Shown here one piece after another: positions 24,944-32,762 of a DNA stretch of 64,000 nt. Origin of the DNA: Solobacterium sp. UBA3691 (GTDB lineage Bacteria; Bacillota_I; Bacilli_A; Erysipelotrichales; Erysipelotrichaceae). The DNA is taken from assembly GCA_002372175.1 (NCBI GenBank), contig DFIS01000037.1, positions 1 to 64,000 of the forward strand, read 5' to 3'. The notes under the pieces are model-generated. The model had not been told where the DNA came from, made no database searches, and was given only the letters and a program-made list of their open reading frames with translations. How positions within the stretch are numbered: the first letter of the stretch is position 1; every line of letters starts with the position of its first letter. Position numbers and translations under genes: made by a program.

Positions 24944-25756
24944 TTATTTACGAAGATTGTCACTGTCGAGAAGTGTTGTCTCGTCTATAATCTCGTCAAA
25001 CAGAGTAGGCTGTTCCGTACTGTCCCGGAATTCCTCATCTCTGATCTTCAGAATATCATCGAGAGAGAAATCAGGAAGTGCATCTTCTGTTTCCTGTTTA
25101 TCTTCAGTAACAACCGTCTCTTCCATGCGGTTGGACTTCTCCACTGTATCCTGGATCCTGCTGGGTTCAGCTTCCTTGCTCATACCGTAGATCGGTGAAA
25201 TAACCTTGGATACATTCTCGTTCATACCGGGGGAAGTCATCGGTGACTTGGCCTTGCCTGTCGTCTGCAGAGCATCGATATCCTTTTCATCCACACCGAA
25301 CATCGGACTGATCACAGGTGTAAACTCATAAGCAGGTGTCTGTTTTCTCGGTTTGGCAGGTGCCTGTTCCTTAGGTCTTACGGGAGCTGCAGGCTGCGGT
25401 GCTGCCGGACGCTGCGTCTGCGGCATGGCACTTCCGGGCACATGCAGATTCATTGTCTCATCATTGACATCATCAACAGTAAGACCAAAACCTGCAGGCT
25501 TCTCCTGCTTCGGTTCCTCATATGCCTGCTGTACAGGCTCTTCCCTTCTCTGATTGATCATGAAATTGGGAACAGCCGGTGCCTGCTGCTGTACAGGTCT
25601 CTCCTTGACCTGCTGCATGACAGGACGCTGTTCTGCAGGTCTCTCCGTATATGTCTGGGCCGGACGTTTGACAGGCTCCGGCTCGGGGATCACTTCTTCT
25701 ACGACCTCTTCTTCTTCCTCAAATAAAAGGTTCTGCAACTTCTTAAAAACACTCAT
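24944..25756 (-). CDS. Disordered Pro/Gln-rich protein adjacent to murC, unknown function
   Basis: 270 residues. A short N-terminal amphipathic start (MSVFKKLQNLLF) is followed by a Glu run and a low-complexity Pro/Gln/Val/Arg region. Two copies of a short motif follow, FTPVISPMFGVDE and VSKVISPIYGMSK, near residues 145 and 185, and an acidic tail. No signal or membrane helix is seen. The paired SP-hydrophobic-aromatic-G motif suggests a docking peptide. The gene has its own strong promoter but an odd leader: its best ribosome site serves an 8-codon mini-ORF (25769-25743) that overlaps the start. Confidence 0.75.
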   Translation of the reverse strand: MSVFKKLQNLLFEEEEEVVEEVIPEPEPVKRPAQTYTERPAEQRPVMQQVKERPVQQQAPAVPNFMINQRREEPVQQAYEEPKQEKPAGFGLTVDDVNDETMNLHVPGSAMPQTQRPAAPQPAAPVRPKEQAPAKPRKQTPAYEFTPVISPMFGVDEKDIDALQTTGKAKSPMTSPGMNENVSKVISPIYGMSKEAEPSRIQDTVEKSNRMEETVVTEDKQETEDALPDFSLDDILKIRDEEFRDSTEQPTLFDEIIDETTLLDSDNLRK

Positions 25757-25781
25757 GCGGGCTCACCATTCCTTCCAATTA

Positions 25782-25810
25782 ATTCTACTCTGTTTTTGTT
25801 TTGTTGTTAA
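25782..25810 (-). promoter_or_regulatory. Promoter of the murC operon
   Basis: TTAACA (25810-25805), a 17-base spacer and TAGAAT (25787-25782) on the minus strand. Confidence 0.72.
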
Positions 25811-25816
25811 GACGTA

Positions 25817-26593
25817 TTACCTGTCCTCTTCGATAAATTGATAGTAATCATACTCATCGGATTCTATTCTGCGCTTGGAATAGTCAAGAGACTGGTAACT
25901 TTCAAAATTCTGCACATCACCGACTTCACCGATCGCCGTCGTATTGTCCGGGAACAGTTCGGCAATCGCACCGCTCTCCGGTGCTATGAACTGGAACAAT
26001 TCGATCGGCTTGCGGTTGTAGGAGATATCCTGACGGTTGGAGAACGCTGCCACGACTTCATCACGGTCGACCTTAACGCTCTGTGCCACCCTCAGCATGG
26101 CTCCGGCCACATCCGCCGCATCACACTCGGCACTGACCGCATACGCTTCCACAGCATCCGTCTGCAGAGAGATCAGACAGGAACCATCTTCACTCCTGTA
26201 GATCAGAACCGCATACGGGTGTTCGCTGCCGTCACTTGCGGTATAGCTGCCTGTGCTGCCGGCTGCCGGCGTACCGCTGATCTCCGCCTTCACAGCCTCT
26301 TTCTCAGTGTAATACTCCTCGTTGATCACATCCGCGATCTTCAGATTCATCACAAACTTCGTACCGTTATACGAAAAAGTATTCCCGGCTGTATGAGAGC
26401 TGATCCTGCCAAGCGTAGGCTCTGCATAATATGCGTAATATTTATGGTTGTAATTAGGCAGCGGAGCACTCATTCCGAGACTGTTCTCCACACGGATATC
26501 CAGTCTTTCCTGCAGGGATGCCGGCATTTCGGCACAGCCGCAGACAACGGTCAGAAGACCTGCCGCCAATACTCTGATCAGTTTTTTCATCAT
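25817..26593 (-). CDS. Lipoprotein of unknown function
   Basis: 258 residues from the ATGATG at 26593. The signal MMKKLIRVLAAGLLTVVCGC ends in a lipobox-like VCGC. The mature domain has an N-terminal NYNHKYYAYYAEPTLGRISSHT stretch and a KIADVINEEYYTEKE helix; no family is recognised. The longest frame begins inside trmB with no signal features and is discarded. A -10 box lies 9 bases or fewer before the start, and no ribosome site is visible. Confidence 0.82.
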   Translation of the reverse strand: MMKKLIRVLAAGLLTVVCGCAEMPASLQERLDIRVENSLGMSAPLPNYNHKYYAYYAEPTLGRISSHTAGNTFSYNGTKFVMNLKIADVINEEYYTEKEAVKAEISGTPAAGSTGSYTASDGSEHPYAVLIYRSEDGSCLISLQTDAVEAYAVSAECDAADVAGAMLRVAQSVKVDRDEVVAAFSNRQDISYNRKPIELFQFIAPESGAIAELFPDNTTAIGEVGDVQNFESYQSLDYSKRRIESDEYDYYQFIEEDR

Positions 26594-26609
26594 CGCTATT
26601 TTATCATAT

Positions 26610-27254
26610 TTACCTGGGTTCGACGATGATCCTGTTGATCGGTATGCCCTGATCCATGAATCTCTGCTCATATTCCGTCACAGCATCTTCAGGATGCGGA
26701 TTCCTGCGGAAATCCACCGAGATATCGAGAAGCCGGAAATCATTGTCCAGAAAGTATTTGACCGAATCTTCAAACAGATCCTTGTTGTCGGTCTTCATGA
26801 TGATCTTACCCTGCGGTGAGAGCAGCTTCCTGTACATTCCGAGAAAACGTGTGCTGGAGAGTCTGCGCTTGTGTGTGTATTTCTTCGGCCAGGGATCGGA
26901 AAAGTTCAGGTGGATCACATCGATCTCCCCTTCCGCAAACCAGTCTTCCATATATTCGGCATTGCCGACGATCATCCTGGTATTACTGCAGGTTTCAAGT
27001 CCTTCCTCAACAGCCTTGCGGACAGCCACGGCAGCCGCGCTGACATCCCGTTCAATACCGACCCAGCTCTCCTCCGGATACATCTTTGCCATATGCAGCA
27101 GATAGTCACCCTTGCCAAAGCCAAGTTCCGCATGCAGAACACCGCCCTGAAGCAATTCCCGCCACCTGCCGGCATACTCCGCGGGATCCTTCAGTGCGTA
27201 ATCACTGTGCTCTTCAAGATAGGGCTCCGCCCACTTCTTTTTTCTCATGCGCAT
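26610..27254 (-). CDS. trmB: tRNA (guanine46-N7)-methyltransferase
   Basis: TrmB makes m7G46 in the variable loop of many tRNAs using SAM. 214 residues from the ATG at 27254, which has GGAGG 8 bases upstream. MRMRKKKWAEPYL is the family N-terminus; the longer frame extends into the intergenic promoter. Motifs are ELGFGKGDYLL (SAM site), IERD near 75, LNFSDPWPKKYTHKRRL near 125 (family signature) and TEYEQRF at the C-terminus. Confidence 0.95.
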   Translation of the reverse strand: MRMRKKKWAEPYLEEHSDYALKDPAEYAGRWRELLQGGVLHAELGFGKGDYLLHMAKMYPEESWVGIERDVSAAAVAVRKAVEEGLETCSNTRMIVGNAEYMEDWFAEGEIDVIHLNFSDPWPKKYTHKRRLSSTRFLGMYRKLLSPQGKIIMKTDNKDLFEDSVKYFLDNDFRLLDISVDFRRNPHPEDAVTEYEQRFMDQGIPINRIIVEPR

Positions 27255-27415
27255 AATACTGCCTCCGTCTTTTGACAATGTCATTATAGTAACAGAAATA
27301 TGTGTTCTGTACAAAATCTGTATGCTGTATAACACGTGAAATATTCTGTTGCATATTGACATAAATATTATTAAGATAAACATAGAACATGTAGTTCATG
27401 AAAAAGGAGGAAACA

Positions 27416-28594
27416 ATGAAGTACAATTTTGACGAAGTTGTAGACCGCATTCATGAAGAAGGAAGTTACTCTTCCAAATGGTCCAATAATGAAAGAATGG
27501 CAGCTATGTTCCTGACGGACAAACTCCCCGAGGACAGACTCTGCTTCTTCGTTGCGGACATGGACTTCAGATGCGCGCCGCAGATCATCGATGCTCTGAC
27601 AAAAGAAGCTCAGCACGGTATCTTCGGTTATTCACAGGCTCCGAAAGCGTATTTCGAAGCAGTATGTCGCTGGGAGAATGACAGATTCGGTCTGCAGGTC
27701 AAGCCTGAAGAGATCCGCTGCGCTCACGGTGCTCACAGTGCCATTGTCGAGGCAATCGAAAAACTGACAAAAGTAGGTGACGGTGTTATCGTTCCGCAGC
27801 CTACATATTACTACAACCAGGATGTTACCGGTGTCGGCAGACACTATGTCGGCTTCCAGATGAAGAACGACAACGGTTACTATACATTTGACTGGGAAGC
27901 TTTCGAAAGACTCTGCCAGGAAAAGCAGAATACGATGGCTATCTTCCAGCAGCCCCACAACCCTACAGGACGTACATGGACTGTAGAAGAGATCAAGAAG
28001 ATCACGGATATCTGCCGTGCCAACAATGTAATCATGGTCTGTGACGATGTTCATCAGGACATTCACAGAAAAGATGTCGAAGTCGTTCCTTTCATCAAGG
28101 TAGCAGGACCTGAAGGCATCGTCATGATCACAGGTATCAACAAGACTTTCAACTTGGCCGGTCTCGCTGTAACCAACGTTATCATCCAGGATGAAGCATT
28201 AAGAGAGAAAATGGGACCCGCAAGACCCATGCTGTCCCCCTTCGGCATCACAGCTTGTATCGCTGCATACACACAGTGTGATGACTGGGTCGATGAACTC
28301 AACGAATACCTCGATGAGGAGATCGACTATGTTGTCAACAGATTCCATGAGGAACTGCCCAAGGTCAAGGTATGGAAACCTGAAGGCACATATATCCTCT
28401 GGCTTGACTTCACAGACTGCGGCTATACAAACGATGAACTGAATCAGCGTATTGCCGGACAGGCTCACATCGGCTTATCCGATGGTGCCGGACTCGAACC
28501 GCCGGCCGGAACACTGTTCAGAAGATTCTGCGTCACATCTCCCAAGAGCGTGATCAAGGAAGCTATGGACAGACTGGTCGCCTGCCTGAAGTAA
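27416..28594 (+). CDS. patB: PatB/MalY-type PLP-dependent C-S beta-lyase / aminotransferase
   Basis: 392 residues from the second ATG (27416), with AAAGGAGG 5 bases upstream; six codons of the longer frame cover that site. It is a fold-type I enzyme: WTVEEIKKI, CDDVHQDI and the PLP Lys in TGINKTFNLAG near 243, with an FRRFCVT Arg motif near the end. The MalY/PatB family cleaves cystathionine or cysteine and related thioethers. It stands alone, with a TTGACA at 27356-27361 as a possible -35, and ends in a terminator. Confidence 0.88.
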   Translation: MKYNFDEVVDRIHEEGSYSSKWSNNERMAAMFLTDKLPEDRLCFFVADMDFRCAPQIIDALTKEAQHGIFGYSQAPKAYFEAVCRWENDRFGLQVKPEEIRCAHGAHSAIVEAIEKLTKVGDGVIVPQPTYYYNQDVTGVGRHYVGFQMKNDNGYYTFDWEAFERLCQEKQNTMAIFQQPHNPTGRTWTVEEIKKITDICRANNVIMVCDDVHQDIHRKDVEVVPFIKVAGPEGIVMITGINKTFNLAGLAVTNVIIQDEALREKMGPARPMLSPFGITACIAAYTQCDDWVDELNEYLDEEIDYVVNRFHEELPKVKVWKPEGTYILWLDFTDCGYTNDELNQRIAGQAHIGLSDGAGLEPPAGTLFRRFCVTSPKSVIKEAMDRLVACLK

Positions 28595-28606
28595 ATATAC
28601 ATATAC

Positions 28607-28643
28607 AAAACGAGCAGATCCGTATGGACCTGCCCGTTTTTTT
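28607..28643. terminator. Terminator between patB and the ABC ATPase gene
   Basis: The imperfect stem CGaGCAGaTCC-GTAT-GGAcCTGCcCG has a T7 tract on the plus strand. A-rich sequence before it may let it serve the convergent ABC operon too. Confidence 0.7.
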
Positions 28644-28655
28644 ATACCCTGTTTT

Positions 28656-29732
28656 CTAGATCACATGGAGACTGTCGGTATCAAACTTGACATATGCCTT
28701 GTCCCCGACATTATAGATCTTCTTGTTCTTGGGGTTGAAATCCGTGATCTTGACCAGTGTATCACCGACCATGACATGATAATTCTGATAACTTCCCATG
28801 AAGGTACTCAGGATGACGTCACAGGGCAGCTGACCTTCATCGGCAACCACAGCAGCTTCAGGACGCAGAACCAGTGTGCACTTGTCACCGGCTTTTCTTC
28901 CCGCAATATCGTGCAGTTCGAGAACATTGCCGTTGATATCTGCCGTACCGTTGTTTCCGTCTGCTGTCAGGATGGAACCCTTCAGGAAGTTTGCCTCACC
29001 GATGAAGTCCGCAACAAATTCAGAATTCGGATGATAGTAGATCTCCTGCGGTGTACCCATCTGGGCAACTACACCCTTGTCCATGATGATGATCTTGTCA
29101 GAGATCGCCATTGCCTCCGACTGATCATGGGTAACATAGATCGCGGTAATACCGGCTTCCTGCTGGATCCTGCGGATCTCTGTACGCATCGTCACTCTCA
29201 GCTTGGCATCGAGATTCGACAGCGGTTCATCAAACAGCAGCACACCCGGTTCCAGCACCAGAGCTCTCGCCAGAGCCACACGCTGCTGCTGACCGCCGGA
29301 AAGCTGATTCGTCATCCGGCTCTCCATGCCCTCAAGACCTACAAGCTTCAGGATATTCGTGACTTTCTCACGGATCTCTTCCTTGCTCAGCTTACGCAGC
29401 TTCAGACCGTAGGCAACGTTATCGTAGATATTGTAGTGCGGCAGCAGTGCATAGCTCTGGAAGACCATGGCTGTATCACGCTTGTTCGGTGTCAGTTCAT
29501 TGATCGGTTCTCCGCCGAGATAGATCTCCCCTTCATCCGGGCTCTCAAAGCCGGCAATCATACGTAATGTTGTGGTCTTGCCGCAGCCGGAAGGACCAAG
29601 CAGTGTAACAAACGTACCGGCTTCGATATCCAGTGTCGTATCCTTTACGGCATAGAAGTCTTTCTTAGTTTTGGGATCCTTATAGATCTTCGATATATGT
29701 TCGAGGCGTACGCCCTTCTTTTCCTTTGCCAT
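28656..29732 (-). CDS. ABC transporter ATP-binding protein, Fe3+/2-AEP-type importer
   Basis: 358 residues. Walker A GPSGCGKTT near 42, Q-loop FQSYAL, signature LSGGQQQRVALARAL near 143, Walker B LLFDEPLSNLD near 165 and H-loop VTHDQSEA. A C-terminal TOBE-like domain is present. It resembles FbpC/PotA-class ATPases. The gene follows the permease by 3 bases in the operon 32625-28656. The substrate is set by the binding protein; ferric iron is likely but not proven. Confidence 0.9.
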   Translation of the reverse strand: MAKEKKGVRLEHISKIYKDPKTKKDFYAVKDTTLDIEAGTFVTLLGPSGCGKTTTLRMIAGFESPDEGEIYLGGEPINELTPNKRDTAMVFQSYALLPHYNIYDNVAYGLKLRKLSKEEIREKVTNILKLVGLEGMESRMTNQLSGGQQQRVALARALVLEPGVLLFDEPLSNLDAKLRVTMRTEIRRIQQEAGITAIYVTHDQSEAMAISDKIIIMDKGVVAQMGTPQEIYYHPNSEFVADFIGEANFLKGSILTADGNNGTADINGNVLELHDIAGRKAGDKCTLVLRPEAAVVADEGQLPCDVILSTFMGSYQNYHVMVGDTLVKITDFNPKNKKIYNVGDKAYVKFDTDSLHVI

Positions 29733-29735
29733 ATT

Positions 29736-31445
29736 CTATCCCTCCTTTACTGCACGGCTGGTGCCGAAGTATTTGATGAACAGATTCATCAGGGTGACCG
29801 ATCCGTACGTGATGATGATCAGGATCGTCGCAAATGCACAGGCAATACCGTAGGAACCTTTCTCTGCGAACTCATTGATCTGCACGGTGATCAGCAGGAA
29901 TTTCGGTGTGACCAGCAGAATGATCGCCGATATCGCTGTGATACTGCGCACGAACGCGGTCACAAGGCCTGACAGGAAGCTGTCCTTGATCAGCGGCAGT
30001 GTAACTGTCATAAAGACCTTGAAGCTGTCAGCACCCATGTCATACGCAGATTCTTCGATACTCTTATCGATCTGACGCAGAGCCGAAATACCGCTTCTGG
30101 TACCGGTCGGCAGTGATCGTACGATAAAGACGATGACCAGCAGGGTTCCGGTTCCGTACAGAGACTGCAGGAAACCGGTACGGAAGACACCGGCAGAGAA
30201 GCCTCGGATATATCCGACACCAAGGACGGTACCGGGCACTGCCATTGCCAGCATGGATACAGCTTCGATAAATCCCTTGGCCCTGAACGATCTCTTGACA
30301 ACAAGATACGAGATGATCATCGACAGCAATGCCGTGATCGGTGAAGCAATCAGCGACAGCAGGAAGGAATCCTTAAATGCCTTGAATCCCTTATATCTCG
30401 TAAAGACAAGCTGGAACCACTTGAAGGTCAGATGGAAGTCATACCCCCATGTCCTGAACAAGGCACCAAGCGGCACACAGATATACATCATGACGACAAA
30501 CAGAGCGACCAGCAGACAGAAAGCTGTCAGCGGTACCGTTACGGACTTATCTGTGATCAGCATCCGCTGTCTGCTTGCCTTACCTGTCAGAGTAGCCGTA
30601 CTCTTGGCTTCCAGGTAATACTTCTGCACGATGAACATCATCAGTGTGATGATCAGCAGCACCACAGCCATGGCTGAAGCACCCTCCTTGTCATAGGCAC
30701 CGGTGATCTGCAGATAGATCGATGTCGCCAGGGTATCGTAGGAACCGCCGATAATCATCGGGTTGGCAAAGTCTGCGATCGACTCAATAAAGGTCACCAG
30801 GAATGCATTGCCAAGACCCGGAAGGATCAGCGGAAGCGTAACCGTGGTAAATACCTTGAAACGTGATGCGCCCATGTCTCTGGCTGCTTCCTCCAGGGAA
30901 GGATCGATATTCTTCAGCAGTCCCTTCATCATCATATAGCAGACCGGGAAGAACGTCAGTGTCTGTACGATCGCTATGCCCCAGAAGCCGTAGACATTGT
31001 TTTCATAGATCTTCAACAGATAGCGGGTGATGATCCCGGCCTTGCCGAACAGCATGATCATGGACAGCGACAGCACAAACGGCGGTGATACGACCGGCAG
31101 CAGGCTGATGACCTTGAACAGCCCTGCCAGTACCTTTGTCTTCAGCTGCACATATTCTTCAACATAGGCAAACAGAAGTCCGATCAGTGCTGACAAAATG
31201 CCGACCAGGAAGCCGACTTTCAGTGTATTGGTGATGGCTGTCCGGAAGCTTGGCATGGCCAGAATACGGCGGAAGACATTCAGGGTTATACCGTCTCCTG
31301 TCAGTACACTGTCAACCAGAAGGATCGCCAGAGGATACAGAATAAACAGGGTCAGGAAAACGATCAGTACAACGATCGTTGTGACCATGATCGGATCGGC
31401 AAAGAACTTCTTGCGTTCCAGTTCTTTACTTTGACTCTTAGGCAT
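29736..31445 (-). CDS. ABC transporter permease, fused two-domain (FbpB-like)
   Basis: 569 residues with about 12 membrane helices in two homologous halves. Each half carries the EAA loop for ATPase docking: LEEAARDMGASRFKVFTTVTLPLI near 200 and IEESAYDMGADSFKVFMTVTLPLI near 485. One chain therefore supplies both halves of the pore, as in FbpB/AfuB ferric importers. AGGAGG lies before the start. A hairpin separates it from the binding-protein gene. Confidence 0.92.
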   Translation of the reverse strand: MPKSQSKELERKKFFADPIMVTTIVVLIVFLTLFILYPLAILLVDSVLTGDGITLNVFRRILAMPSFRTAITNTLKVGFLVGILSALIGLLFAYVEEYVQLKTKVLAGLFKVISLLPVVSPPFVLSLSMIMLFGKAGIITRYLLKIYENNVYGFWGIAIVQTLTFFPVCYMMMKGLLKNIDPSLEEAARDMGASRFKVFTTVTLPLILPGLGNAFLVTFIESIADFANPMIIGGSYDTLATSIYLQITGAYDKEGASAMAVVLLIITLMMFIVQKYYLEAKSTATLTGKASRQRMLITDKSVTVPLTAFCLLVALFVVMMYICVPLGALFRTWGYDFHLTFKWFQLVFTRYKGFKAFKDSFLLSLIASPITALLSMIISYLVVKRSFRAKGFIEAVSMLAMAVPGTVLGVGYIRGFSAGVFRTGFLQSLYGTGTLLVIVFIVRSLPTGTRSGISALRQIDKSIEESAYDMGADSFKVFMTVTLPLIKDSFLSGLVTAFVRSITAISAIILLVTPKFLLITVQINEFAEKGSYGIACAFATILIIITYGSVTLMNLFIKYFGTSRAVKEG

Positions 31446-31473
31446 AATCAGCCTCCTCTCTATTACGGCAAAA

Positions 31474-31500
31474 TACCGGACGGAAAGACTCCGTCCGGTA
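31474..31500 (-). terminator. Intercistronic hairpin between binding-protein and permease genes
   Basis: TACCGGACGGA / TCCGTCCGGTA is a perfect 11-base stem with a 5-base loop, followed by only TTTT and then GCC. It is likely an attenuator or 3' stabiliser that lets the binding protein be made in excess of the permease. Confidence 0.65.
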
Positions 31501-31515
31501 ATTAATGACCGTCAG

Positions 31516-32625
31516 TTACTCTGTCTGGAATCTGTCATCGCCGCCGCCGAGAGCATTCATTACTTCTGAAATGTATGTCTCTGTGTTTGCCTTGGCATCT
31601 TCAAAGTCATAGTCCATGACATTGTTCGGATCCAGACCGAATTCTTCAGCAACCTCAGGCTGCTTGGCGTTATCGATCACCAGGAACTGATAAGAGCCGT
31701 TCTTTGCCGCAAGCTCTACACATTCCGGAGAAAGCGCATATTCGATCCACAGTTTGGCCGCATTCGGATGTTTCGCACCCTTGAAGATCGCTGTCGCACC
31801 TACTTCATAAGAAGTACCTGTACTCGGGATCACGAGCTCGATATTGCCGTATCCGTTATCAACGATCTGGGTAATACCATCATGCAGGAAGCCGATGCCG
31901 ACAACACACTCACCTGTACCGACATTCTTGGACGGACCGGAACCGGACTTTGTATAAACCTGTACGTTCTTATCGAGGTCGACCAGATACTGGATACCTT
32001 CATCATGCCCGTATTTCTGGATCATCGTATTGATGACCAGTTTCGCTGTACCGGCAGTGTTATAGTTGGAAAGCCAGATCAGACCTTTATACTTTTCATC
32101 AAGCAGATCTTTCCAGTCTTCCGGTCTCTCAATACCCATACGGGCCAGTTCATCCTTATTGACCATAAAGCCAAGGATTCCCTTATAGATACCGTACCAG
32201 TACCCATCCTTGTCACGGTATGCATCACTGATCAGATGAGAAGCATTCTCTGCTTCATATGCTTCAAGAAGACCCTTGGATGCCGCAATGTTATACGGAT
32301 CGGTCGTACCGCCGAACCAGACATCACCGGAAGGATTGCCCTTCTCTTCTTCGATCTTGGCCTGGACTTCACCGGTAGACAGTCTCTGATACTGTACCTT
32401 GATTCCGTAGAGTTCCTGGAAATGCTCAGCCGCAGCTGCCAGATATTCTTCTTCACAGGAACCGTAGACAACGAGTTCTCCTTCTTCCTTGGCAGCCTTG
32501 ACCAGCTCGGATTCTTCTTCGTTTCCGGCAGGCTGTGTGCCGCCTTCCTGCTTACCGCCGGAGCTGCAGGCAGTCATACCGAGTACCATGGACCCGGCAA
32601 GGAATAACTTCATAAGCTTTTTCAC
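31516..32625 (-). CDS. ABC transporter substrate-binding lipoprotein, Fe3+-type (FbpA/AfuA-like)
   Basis: 369 residues from GTG 32625, with AGGAGG 9 bases upstream. The signal peptide is VKKLMKLFLAGSMVLGMTAC and the lipid-anchored Cys is followed by a SSGGKQEGG linker. LVVYGSCEEEYL, GDVWFGGTTDPYN and the TAIFKGAKHPNAAKLWIEY motif place it in the extracellular binding protein group near ferric and aminophosphonate binders. The longer frame spans the promoter and is rejected. The substrate is uncertain. Confidence 0.87.
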   Translation of the reverse strand: MKKLMKLFLAGSMVLGMTACSSGGKQEGGTQPAGNEEESELVKAAKEEGELVVYGSCEEEYLAAAAEHFQELYGIKVQYQRLSTGEVQAKIEEEKGNPSGDVWFGGTTDPYNIAASKGLLEAYEAENASHLISDAYRDKDGYWYGIYKGILGFMVNKDELARMGIERPEDWKDLLDEKYKGLIWLSNYNTAGTAKLVINTMIQKYGHDEGIQYLVDLDKNVQVYTKSGSGPSKNVGTGECVVGIGFLHDGITQIVDNGYGNIELVIPSTGTSYEVGATAIFKGAKHPNAAKLWIEYALSPECVELAAKNGSYQFLVIDNAKQPEVAEEFGLDPNNVMDYDFEDAKANTETYISEVMNALGGGDDRFQTE

Positions 32626-32668
32626 AATCTTTCGCCTCCTATCGCTATTGTAAAAACTGCTCATCCAT

Positions 32669-32705
32669 ATCATAGCACTGCCAAGTACTTCTGTAAACGT
32701 TTCCG
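32669..32705 (-). promoter_or_regulatory. Promoter of the ABC operon with overlapping cre-like site
   Basis: TTTACA (32697-32692), a 17-base spacer and TATGAT (32674-32669) on the minus strand. TGTAAACGTTTCCG at 32692-32705 overlaps the -35 and matches the CcpA-site core TGnAAnCGnT. Binding there would block RNA polymerase, suggesting glucose repression of the importer. Confidence 0.6.
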
Positions 32706-32717
32706 GAAAGCATATAC

Positions 32718-32745
32718 AAAAAACCGCAGGCACCAGACCTGCGGT
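32718..32745 (-). terminator. Intrinsic terminator of pnp
   Basis: ACCGCAGG-tctggtg-CCTGCGGT followed by TTTTTT on the minus strand. Confidence 0.88.
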
Positions 32746-32762
32746 CTTCTTAAGCACTCAGC

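Noticed and set aside
28656..32625. Naming the ABC operon fbpABC outright
   Set aside because: The architecture fits ferric importers, but related binders for phosphonates and other ligands share it. The iron-ligand tyrosines could not be verified by eye.
31516..32757. Binding protein starting at 32757
   Set aside because: This would place the promoter and ribosome site inside the coding region and bury the signal peptide 45 residues in.
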